From contig JAPLDF010000061.1 of NCBI GenBank assembly GCA_026391835.1, positions 1-58,250 of the forward strand: a stretch of DNA of 58,250 bases, written 5' to 3'. Source of the stretch: Bacteroidota bacterium (GTDB taxonomy: Bacteria > Bacteroidota > Bacteroidia > Bacteroidales > FEN-979). Numbering within the stretch: the stretch's first letter is position 1; every line of letters starts with the position of its first letter. This document shows positions 9,290 through 17,800 of the stretch, in pieces. The notes beneath the pieces are model-generated. The model saw only the letters and a list, made by a program, of their open reading frames with translations, made no database searches and had not been told where the DNA came from. A program made the position numbers and the translations under genes.

Positions 9290-9910
9290 GCCGTCATCGT
9301 CCTCATCCTCAGCACCCCAATCCCATGATTTACGCTGGGGGCCAAGTTTCCTGTAGTATACAGCCAGGATAAAACCTGATAAAAGGCCCATCAGGTGCGA
9401 TTCCCAGGAGATAGGCTGATTCGGAAAAAGCTGTGGAAATACCCCCCATATCAAACCGCCATAAAGAAATGCCACCAGCATGGTGATCACCAGGAGGCCG
9501 GTTTCCCGCCGGATAAATCCGCTGAAAAACAGGAAGGAGGCAAGCCCGTAGATCACACCGCTTGCGCCGATATGCGCTGCTCCCCCACGGGCATAGACCC
9601 ACACCCAAAGGCCCGTGATGATGTAGATCAGGAAGAGGATCATCCAGGCGATATCTTTGTAAAAATAGAACAGGAAAGATCCAAGGATCAGCAGGGGGAC
9701 CGAGTTGGCGAACAGGTGGGCGAGGTCGGCATGCAGGAATGGTGATGTGAAAATCCCGGGCAGACCCTTCACCTGCAACGGGAAGAGTCCGTAATTGTTT
9801 AATTCAAGGTCAAAAAGCATGTCTGCTCCTTTGATGAGCCATAAAAGGAGCACCAAAATTATGGGGAATCGTAAACTCCGGTAGATCCTTAATTTTTCTT
9901 CGTCGGCCAC
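9245..9910 (-). CDS. Rhomboid-family intramembrane serine protease
   Basis: 221 residues from the GTG at 9910, with about six membrane helices. The rhomboid active site is present: HIGASGVIYG holds the nucleophile serine (S117 by this start) and ESHLMGLLSG holds the catalytic histidine (H172). The loop HLFANSVPLL is also typical. The C terminus is acidic (EDEDDD). An in-frame ATG at 10000 would add 30 non-hydrophobic residues, but that stretch contains the divergent -7 element of the S41 gene. The GTG puts EEKLRIYRSLRFP at the front, as in relatives. The substrate is unknown. Confidence 0.87.
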   Translation of the reverse strand: MADEEKLRIYRSLRFPIILVLLLWLIKGADMLFDLELNNYGLFPLQVKGLPGIFTSPFLHADLAHLFANSVPLLILGSFLFYFYKDIAWMILFLIYIITGLWVWVYARGGAAHIGASGVIYGLASFLFFSGFIRRETGLLVITMLVAFLYGGLIWGVFPQLFPNQPISWESHLMGLLSGFILAVYYRKLGPQRKSWDWGAEDEDDDGSWAEPQVDDHPPEQ

Positions 9911-9977
9911 AGTATAATATTTCCCGATAAAATTAGTTAAATTACAGTCACCCGGATATCGCCACGCAAAATAAAAG

Positions 9978-9985
9978 TACCTTTG
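9978..9985 (+). promoter_or_regulatory. -7 element for the S41 protease/glycosyltransferase operon
   Basis: TACCTTTG is a perfect TAnnTTTG match 33 bp before the ATG at 10018. No TTG sits at the expected -33 spacing. Confidence 0.5.
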
Positions 9986-10017
9986 ACAGTTTATAATCAT
10001 ATTTAATAAAGTATTCT

Positions 10018-11643
10018 ATGAAGAATAACTCCTTAGTGATAAATATTTTCAAAAGCAGTCTGCTGTTGTTGCTTGTCATCCTGTTTGAAAATTGCTCCGT
10101 TGCGCAGAGTCCGCGCCAGGATCCCAATGCCGGGATAAAAAAGTACAATGCAGTCATGCAGCTGATCAACTATGCCTATGTTGATACCATCAATGAAGCC
10201 AGGCTGGTGGAAAAGGCAATCGTGGAAACACTGAAGGAACTGGATCCGCATTCGGTCTATATTTCGAAAAAGGATGTTCAGAAGGCCAATGAGCCGCTTG
10301 AAGGCAATTTTGACGGCATCGGTGTTCAGTTTGAGATATTGAAAGATACCATTGCTGTGGTACATTCCATCCCGGGTGGGCCTTCAGAACGGCTGGGCAT
10401 CATGTCGGGCGATAAAATCGTGAAAATTGACGGCGAGTGGGTGGTGGGTAAGAAAATCACCAACCAGTTTGTCCTCGACCATTTACGTGGAAAACGCGGG
10501 ACAAAGGTGACGGTCTCCATTTTGAGGAAAGGGAAAAAAGATTTCATCGATTTTACGATCACCCGCGATAAAATTCCAATCAACAGCATCGACGCGGCAT
10601 ATATGATCAAACCCGGAATCGGGTACATCAACCTGAACAAATTTGCGCAAACCTCGATACAGGAATTTACTGAATCGGTGAACCTCCTGAATTCAAAAGG
10701 TATGCAAAGCCTGATCCTTGACCTGCGCAACAATTCCGGCGGGTATATGGGAACGGCCATTGAACTTTCCGATGAGTTCCTGGGCCCCGGAAAACTGATC
10801 GTTTACACCAAGGGCATTCGTGCCCCTCGTGAGGATTTTTACTCAACCGACAAGGGCCTTTTCGAAAAAGGGAAACTGGTGATCATGATCAATGAAAATT
10901 CCGCATCGGCCAGTGAAATTGTTTCAGGCGCAATCCAGGACTGGGACAGGGGCGTCATTGTCGGCCGGAGGTCATTCGGGAAGGGGCTTGTCCAGCGGCC
11001 ATTCCAGTTGCCCGACAGTTCGCAGATCCGCCTCACCACGGCCCGGTATTACAATCCTTCGGGAAAATGCATACAGAAATCGTATGCCGACGGCATTGAT
11101 AAATATTATGAAGACTTCAGCATCCGGATGAAGCATGGGGAACTTATCCATCCCGACAGTATTAAATTCCCGGATTCACTGAAATTTTATACCGCCAACA
11201 AACGCGTAGTATACGGCGGCGGCGGGATCATGCCGGATGTATTCATTCCTTGGGACTCCACCCCAATCTCAGATTACTACCTTGAGCTGCGCCGGAAAAA
11301 TGTCGTCAATACTTATATAGGTGATTACGTCGACAAAAACCGCAAAACACTCAAGACAACCTACCCTGAGTTCAGCAAGTTCGACCGCGACTTCCAGATC
11401 GATGATGCCTTTATGGCTGATTTTATCGCCTATGCCGAAAAAGAAGGTGTAAAAAAGGATGAAAAGGGCTATGCCCTTTCAGAAAAGCTGATCAAGTCGC
11501 AGCTCAAGGGGGTGATCGCCCAGAAACTCTGGGACATGACCGAATTGTACACCATTGTCAACCAGTACGATGAAGAGGTTCTGAAAGCCATTGAGGTTGT
11601 AGAGGATGACGCATTGTACAAAAAACTAAAAATTGACCGCTAA
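10018..11643 (+). CDS. S41 family C-terminal processing peptidase (Ctp/Prc-like)
   Basis: 541 residues. A hydrophobic N-terminal segment (about 10-24) acts as signal peptide or anchor. C26 does not sit in a good lipobox. A PDZ domain follows (about 95-175), then the S41 catalytic core with the SASASE motif (S295-S299) and the partner lysine K322 in GRRSFGKGLVQ. A 170-residue C-terminal extension follows. These periplasmic proteases trim protein C termini with a Ser-Lys dyad. The gene overlaps the next one (glycosyltransferase) by 11 bp, so the two are co-transcribed. Confidence 0.93.
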   Translation: MKNNSLVINIFKSSLLLLLVILFENCSVAQSPRQDPNAGIKKYNAVMQLINYAYVDTINEARLVEKAIVETLKELDPHSVYISKKDVQKANEPLEGNFDGIGVQFEILKDTIAVVHSIPGGPSERLGIMSGDKIVKIDGEWVVGKKITNQFVLDHLRGKRGTKVTVSILRKGKKDFIDFTITRDKIPINSIDAAYMIKPGIGYINLNKFAQTSIQEFTESVNLLNSKGMQSLILDLRNNSGGYMGTAIELSDEFLGPGKLIVYTKGIRAPREDFYSTDKGLFEKGKLVIMINENSASASEIVSGAIQDWDRGVIVGRRSFGKGLVQRPFQLPDSSQIRLTTARYYNPSGKCIQKSYADGIDKYYEDFSIRMKHGELIHPDSIKFPDSLKFYTANKRVVYGGGGIMPDVFIPWDSTPISDYYLELRRKNVVNTYIGDYVDKNRKTLKTTYPEFSKFDRDFQIDDAFMADFIAYAEKEGVKKDEKGYALSEKLIKSQLKGVIAQKLWDMTELYTIVNQYDEEVLKAIEVVEDDALYKKLKIDR

Positions 11644-12877
11644 AGCTGGCGGAGACCCGGGATTGCCTTTTCTTTACCTGGCCCTTCCGGTGATGGATGA
11701 ACCGGAATTTCTGCCAGGGTTGCTGCATTGCTTGTCAATGCAATCTTATGGCCGGTACAGATTATTTGTTTGTGTGAACCAGCCTGAAGCCTGGTGGAAT
11801 GATCCGGGCAAAATTGCCGCATGCAACAACAACATGGCAACCATGCAGTTGTTACGCGAATTTCCCGGCATCGATATCTCTGTCATTGATCGTTCTTCCA
11901 AAGGAAATGGATGGACCGGGAAAAGACATGGCGTAGGATATGCCCGCAAAACCCTGATGGATGAGATCAATGCCGTTGCCGCCCCAGGTGATATCATTGT
12001 AAGCCTGGATGCCGACACCGTTTTTTTAGAAAATTTTCTCCTGTCCGTCTCAGAGAATTTTTACAAGCATCCCGGATCTGCTGCTTTATCCATACCCTAT
12101 TATCACAAAACCCCTGCCGATCCTGCTGCCTGCAGGGCCATATTGCGTTACGAGATATATATGCGGCATTATTTCCTGAATCTATACCGCATCGGTTCAC
12201 CGTATGCATTTACGGCCCTGGGTTCGGCAATGGCACTGCCGGTATGGGCTTACCGGGCCATTGGCGGCATGACGCCCAAACTGAGCGGGGAGGATTTTTA
12301 TTTTTTGCAGAAACTGAGGAAATACGGGAATGTGCTGCTGTGGAATGATGAAATGGTGTATCCCGAGGCAAGGTTTTCGGACCGTGTATTTTTTGGAACG
12401 GGGCCTGCCATGATCCGGGGGGCGTCGGGCGACTGGTCAAGTTACCCGGTATACCCGCTTGCCCTTTTTGATGAGATCCGTGAAACCTATGCCCTTCTTC
12501 CGGGTTTGTACGAAAGCCCGGTTGACACAAAGGTTACCCGGTTCCTTTCATCGGTATTCAGGGAAGATGATCCCTTTCAGCCACTGCGGGTAAACCACCA
12601 CTCGCAGGAACGATTCACCAGGGCTTTCCATGAAAAATTCGACGGGTTGCGGATCTTACAGTATCTGAAATCGGCAAATGAAAATAATCCTTCAGGGGAT
12701 GAAGACAACCTGTTTGAATTCCTTAACACTTTTTACGCACCTTCGGAGGTGGAAAAGCTTGAAATCAATGAAAATTCCTTTTCATTTTCCGACGCCCCGG
12801 CCGGGACATTGGATAGGATAAGGGATTTTCTGTTTCAGAAGGAGATGGAGCTGCGCCTTAATTCAGTACCTGTGTAA
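11633..12877 (+). CDS. Glycosyltransferase family 2 protein
   Basis: 414 residues. The GT-A fold signature is visible: a nucleotide-binding beginning (LYLALPVMDEPEFLPGLL), the metal-binding SLDADT near residue 125, and GEDFYFLQKL near 220, the usual acidic acceptor-side motif. No clear membrane helix is seen, so it is probably cytoplasmic or peripheral. The sugar and acceptor cannot be read from sequence. It starts 11 bp inside the S41 gene and ends 20 bp inside the convergent sucC gene. Confidence 0.85.
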   Translation: MTAKAGGDPGLPFLYLALPVMDEPEFLPGLLHCLSMQSYGRYRLFVCVNQPEAWWNDPGKIAACNNNMATMQLLREFPGIDISVIDRSSKGNGWTGKRHGVGYARKTLMDEINAVAAPGDIIVSLDADTVFLENFLLSVSENFYKHPGSAALSIPYYHKTPADPAACRAILRYEIYMRHYFLNLYRIGSPYAFTALGSAMALPVWAYRAIGGMTPKLSGEDFYFLQKLRKYGNVLLWNDEMVYPEARFSDRVFFGTGPAMIRGASGDWSSYPVYPLALFDEIRETYALLPGLYESPVDTKVTRFLSSVFREDDPFQPLRVNHHSQERFTRAFHEKFDGLRILQYLKSANENNPSGDEDNLFEFLNTFYAPSEVEKLEINENSFSFSDAPAGTLDRIRDFLFQKEMELRLNSVPV

Positions 12878-14048
12878 CGAGCAGTGCCGCTTCCTTCAGC
12901 GTGATTGCAGAATGAACCTTGAGTCCTGATTCGTCGATCAGTTGTTTGCCTTCCACGGCATTTGTTCCCTGCAGCCTTACGATGATCGGAATATTGATCT
13001 CCCCGATGTTCTTGTAGGCATCAACAACACCCTGGGCAACCCTGTCGCAGCGAACGATCCCGCCAAAAATATTGACCAGTATGGCTTTGACGGCAGGATC
13101 CTTCATGATGATCCTGAAACCCTCCTCAACGCGCTTGGCATTGGCAGATCCGCCAACATCCAGGAAGTTGGCAGGATCACCGCCTGAAAGCTTGATAATA
13201 TCCATGGTGGCCATCGCAAGGCCTGCGCCGTTCACCATGCAGCCCACATTTCCGTTCAGTTTGACGTAATTCAGGTCATGTCGTGTCGCTTCAACTTCAA
13301 TGGGATCCTCTTCGTCAAGATCGCGCATGAGTGAAATCTCGGGATGGCGGAAAAGGGCATTGTTGTCGATGACAATCTTGGCATCAGCCGCCAGGATTTT
13401 ATTGTCGGAGGTCTTGAACACAGGATTTATTTCGATGAGGGAGGCATCACTGCCTTCGTATGCCCGGTAAATCCCGAAGACGAATTTTACCATGTTTTTA
13501 TAGGCATCGTCTTTCAGTCCAAGGTTAAATGCCACTTTCCTTGCCTGGAAAGCCTGCAGCCCGATTTTCGGATCGATCTCCTCGGTGAAGATCAGTTCAG
13601 GGGTTTCCTCGGCAACAGCCTCGATGTCCATGCCACCCCTCGGTGAATACATCAGGATGGTATGGCCTTTCTGCCTGTTCAGCAGGATACTCATGTAGAT
13701 TTCGGCAGGTTCTGTCGGACCGGGATAAAAAATATTTTGCTCGACGTACACTTTTCTGACAAATTTCCCTTCCTTGCTTGTTTGTGGCGTCACAAGGTAC
13801 ATCCCAAGAATCTGAGCCGCATAATGCCGCACTTCTTCGATGGTTTTTGCAACCTTTACCCCTCCGCCTTTACCACGGCCGCCGGCATGCACCTGGGCCT
13901 TGATCACGAATTTATCGGTACCGGTGGCACCCTGCAGGTATTCGGCAGCCTTAACAGCTTCTTCTTCAGTGAACGCCAGCCCGCCTTCGGGAACTGCGAC
14001 GCCATATTGTTTTAATATTGATTTGCTCTGATATTCGTGTAAATTCAT
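12858..14048 (-). CDS. sucC: Succinyl-CoA synthetase beta subunit (ADP/GDP-forming)
   Basis: 396 residues, full family length. It starts MNLHEYQSKSILKQYGV, as SucC does. The ATP-grasp domain has the GGRGKGGGVKVAKT loop (about 56-69). The C-terminal ligase domain has the VNGAGLAMATMD and NIFGGIVRCD motifs. With SucD it converts succinyl-CoA to succinate with nucleotide phosphorylation in the TCA cycle. sucD is not in this window, so the subunits are not encoded side by side downstream. Confidence 0.97.
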   Translation of the reverse strand: MNLHEYQSKSILKQYGVAVPEGGLAFTEEEAVKAAEYLQGATGTDKFVIKAQVHAGGRGKGGGVKVAKTIEEVRHYAAQILGMYLVTPQTSKEGKFVRKVYVEQNIFYPGPTEPAEIYMSILLNRQKGHTILMYSPRGGMDIEAVAEETPELIFTEEIDPKIGLQAFQARKVAFNLGLKDDAYKNMVKFVFGIYRAYEGSDASLIEINPVFKTSDNKILAADAKIVIDNNALFRHPEISLMRDLDEEDPIEVEATRHDLNYVKLNGNVGCMVNGAGLAMATMDIIKLSGGDPANFLDVGGSANAKRVEEGFRIIMKDPAVKAILVNIFGGIVRCDRVAQGVVDAYKNIGEINIPIIVRLQGTNAVEGKQLIDESGLKVHSAITLKEAALLVTQVLN

Positions 14049-14074
14049 ATGTCGGTGGGGTTAATATCGATTTC

Positions 14075-14082
14075 AAAATTAG
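14075..14082 (-). promoter_or_regulatory. -7 element of sucC
   Basis: The minus strand reads TAATTTTG, a perfect TAnnTTTG match, 27 bp before the sucC ATG. A TTG lies 18 bases upstream (14103-14101), slightly short of the usual spacing. Confidence 0.55.
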
Positions 14083-14132
14083 GAGTTTGAATTGGATTTA
14101 CAAAAAAGAGGGGGCAAAGATTTCAATTTTCT

Positions 14133-14140
14133 TAACTTTG
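14133..14140 (+). promoter_or_regulatory. -7 element of lolD
   Basis: TAACTTTG is a perfect -7 match 18 bp before the ATG at 14158. It rules out the upstream in-frame start at 14092. Confidence 0.55.
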
Positions 14141-14157
14141 CCGTTCAAGGTAACTGT

Positions 14158-14823
14158 ATGATCATTGCGCAAAACATTCAAAAATCCTTTGGCCCGCTGA
14201 AAGTCCTTAAGGGAATCAACCTTGAAGTGAAAAAGGGTGAAATCATCTCCATTGTCGGGGCCTCGGGTGCCGGTAAGTCTACCCTGCTGCACATTATAGG
14301 CACACTTGACAAAGCCGATTCAGGTACCGTCGAACTCAACGGGATCAAAGTCAGGGAGTTGTCGGAGCGCAAATTGTCCGACTTCCGGAACAGGCAAATC
14401 GGGTTTGTTTTCCAGTTTCACCATCTGCTCCCCGAGTTCACTGCCCTTGAAAATGTATGTATTCCTGCGTTTATTGCGAAATCAGGGAAAAATGAAGCGA
14501 TAAAAAAAGCCCTGGACCTGCTCGATTTCATGAACCTCAGGGAGCGGGCGGGTCATAAACCATCAGAGCTTTCGGGCGGAGAACAGCAACGCGTTGCCGT
14601 GGCCAGGGCCCTCGTGAACAATCCTTCGGTGATCCTGGCCGATGAACCATCGGGAAACCTGGATTCAGCCTCGGCGGTTGAATTGCATAAACTGTTCTTC
14701 CGGTTGCGGGATACATTCCGCCAGACATACATCATTGTAACCCATAACCTTGACCTGGCAGATATGGCCGACAGGAAACTGACCATGAAAGATGGTTTGA
14801 TCGACCTGAAGCCCGGAATGTAA
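14158..14823 (+). CDS. lolD: LolD-type ABC transporter ATP-binding protein
   Basis: 221 residues from the ATG at 14158. All ABC motifs are present: Walker [10 protein letters not shown], signature [15 protein letters not shown], Walker [13 protein letters not shown] and the H-loop VTHN. Length and the EPSGNLD signature fit the LolD/MacB branch. LolD powers release of lipoproteins from the inner membrane, and MacB-like systems export other substrates. No permease gene is adjacent, so the LolD assignment rests on sequence type only. Transcribed divergently from sucC. Confidence 0.88.
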   Translation: MIIAQNIQKSFGPLKVLKGINLEVKKGEIISIVGASGAGKSTLLHIIGTLDKADSGTVELNGIKVRELSERKLSDFRNRQIGFVFQFHHLLPEFTALENVCIPAFIAKSGKNEAIKKALDLLDFMNLRERAGHKPSELSGGEQQRVAVARALVNNPSVILADEPSGNLDSASAVELHKLFFRLRDTFRQTYIIVTHNLDLADMADRKLTMKDGLIDLKPGM

Positions 14824-14889
14824 TTATTTCTAAAAAATCACGTTATTCGTTATCCATAAAAATCAATCACCAGAACGTACCACTTTCGC

Positions 14890-17800
14890 ATGAAAATAAA
14901 CGGTTTTAAGAAATCCTTCCCAATTATTGCAGCAGCATTTGTTTCGGTATTGGCATTCGCACTGTTTGTCACTTACCAAACCATTTCTGAACAAAACAGC
15001 CATCGTTCCCTGCCACTGGTTCTGGATTCAGCATATGATACCATCCCCGGGAAAAAGGCAAATCCCCAGGATTCGGTTTACAATGCCCTGCTGGCTTCCG
15101 CTGATAAATTTTTCAATGAAAAGAACTATGAGAAAAGCCTGGCAGAACTGGTAAAAGCGCAAAAAATCAAGCCCCAGGACCAATCGTTGAAAGAGAGGAT
15201 CAGCAAACTAAACGCACTTGTTGCCACGCAGAAGGAGCAGGGGGAGTCGAGCCAGAAAGCAATGGCCTCCGGCGATGCCTATTTTAAGGCCAAGGATTAC
15301 CTGAATGCCAAAGCTTCCTATCAGCTTGCCGTATCTCAAAATCCCAATGATGAGTCGGCCAAAGAAAAACTGCGTAAAACCCTTGACTTACTGCGTTCAC
15401 AAAAAGCCCAGAACATTCTCTTTGATGTGGCTGTGGCAAGTGCGGATAAACTTTTCCAGGCAGGCGATTATGCGAAGGCCATGGCAGAATATGAAAATGC
15501 CAGCAAGCTTTTACCCGGAGATCCCTATCCAAAGAATAAAATCAACGAGATCATCAAGATCCAGGTGGATAACCAGGTGAAAAATGAGGAGTATGGCAAG
15601 GCAATTGCAAGCGCAGATAAGTTCTTTATCGTTAAAAATTACCAGGATGCATTGCTTGACTATAAAAAGGCAGCGGGTATCAAGCCTGATGAAAAATATC
15701 CGCAGGACAGGATAAAAGAGGTGACCGGGCTGCTTGCCGCCCAGAAAGCCAAAGATGATGCTTACAACAAAGCCATTGCACTGGGTGACCAGTCATTCAA
15801 GGGAATTCAATACCCCGAGGCTGTCAAATCGTACAAGGAGGCGCTGGTTATAAAGCCTGAACAGGTTTATCCCAGGGATAAAATCAAGGAAATTGAAGCC
15901 ATCCTGGCAAGGAGAACCAGTGCCCAGGCTGATTATGACAAATATATCTCCCTGGCCGACAGTTTTTACATCGATAAAAAGTATTTCAAGGCGAGGGAAA
16001 ACTACCTCATGGCATCATCGGTAAAGCCTGCCGAAGCCTATCCAAAGGAGATGATCTCCAAAGCCGACAAGATGCTCACCGGCCAGGAAGCCGCCATGGC
16101 AAAGGCATTGGAGGAACAGTATATAAAAACCATTGCCGGTGCCGACAAACTGCTGGCAGATAAATCCTACGAACCGGCCAGGGCTGAATACCTCAAAGCC
16201 TCAAATCTCAAACCCGCCGAACAATATCCTAAAGATAAGATCCAGGAAATAGAGAACATTTTTGCAAATGCCCTGAAGAATAAGGAGGAACAGTATAAAC
16301 TTGCAATTTCTTCGGGGGACAAGGCTTTTACCGGCAAAATGTATGAAACTGCCAGGTCGGAATACAGCAATGCACTTGTGATTAAGCCCAATGAAGTATA
16401 TCCAAAGGCAAGACTCACCGAAATTGAAAAGCTTATCGCTGCGGATGCCAGGCAAAAGGCTGCCGATTCGCGGTATGCCAATACAATAGGCAAAGCCGAC
16501 AGCATGTACATGGTAAAGGCATACCTGGCCGCCAAATCGGAATTTCAGAATGCGTCAAAAATGAAACCCGAAGAGGTATATCCCAAAAACAAGATCGTTG
16601 AAATCAACCTTATCCTCTTCAACCTGGAGAAGCAGAAAGCCCAGGAAGGCCTGTATACCGCATCAGTCGCCAAGGCTGACAAATTGTTTGCAGAGAAATC
16701 GTATGCCCAGGCAAAGGCCGAGTATGGAAACGCTTCCAAACTGAAACCCGGGGAAGCTTATGTAAATGACAGAATTGCCGAAATCGACAAAATTCTGGGC
16801 GATGTCGCCGCCGGCAAAGCCCTTGATGACAAATATGCCGCTGCCATTGCAACGGCCGACAAACTGCTCGCCTCAAAAACCTATGACCAGGCGAGACTGG
16901 AGTACCTGGATGCCGGGAGTATCAAACCCTCCGAGCGCTACCCGAAGGACAAGATTGCTGAGATTGATAAAACGCTGGCTGATATTGCCGCGTCAAAATC
17001 AATTGACGAAAATTACCAGGCTGCCATTGTACAGGCTGACAAGTACCTTGCCGAAAAAACCTGGGAGCCTGCGAGGGCTGAATATACAAAGGCTTCCGGC
17101 CTGAAACCGGCAGAACAATACCCGAAGACGAAGATTGCTGAAATTGATGCAGCGCTTGCTGCCATTGCCAGGCAAAAAGCTACGGATGAGGCGTATACAT
17201 CCGCTATTGCAAAAGCCGACAAACTGCTGACAGACAAATCGTATGAGCCCGCACTTGCTGAATACCAGGGGGCACTCAAACTCAAACCAACAGAGGAATA
17301 TCCAAAAGGGAAAATAGGGGAGATTACCCAGCTGCTGGCTGGTCTTGAAAAGCAGAAATCGATGGATACCCAGTATGCAAATTCTGTTGCCCGGGCAGAT
17401 AAACTGCTGGCTGAAAAGACGTACCTCCCTGCCAAAACGGAATACGCGAACGCCCTGGCCATAAAACCACGGGAATCGTACCCGCAGGAGAAGATCGTTG
17501 AAATCGACAAGATCCTTGCCGATCTTGCTGCCGCAAAGGTGCTGGATGACAAATATGCAGGAATTGTTGCAAATGCCGACAGGTTGTTGGCTGCTAAAAC
17601 ATATGAGCAGGCAAGGCTCGAATATCAGAATGCGCTGGGTGTCAAACCTGCCGAGAATTACCCCAAGGATAAAATAACGGAAATCGATAAAATTCTTGCA
17701 GATATAGCAGCCGCCAAGTCACTGGATGAAAATTATACGGCTACAATTGCAAGTGCCGACAGGCATTTAACCGAGAAAAGCTACGATGTTGCCAAAAGTG

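Noticed and set aside
14092-14157. Upstream in-frame start for the LolD gene
   Set aside because: A perfect -7 element at 14133-14140 places transcription start after 14092. The extra residues do not look like a LolD N terminus.
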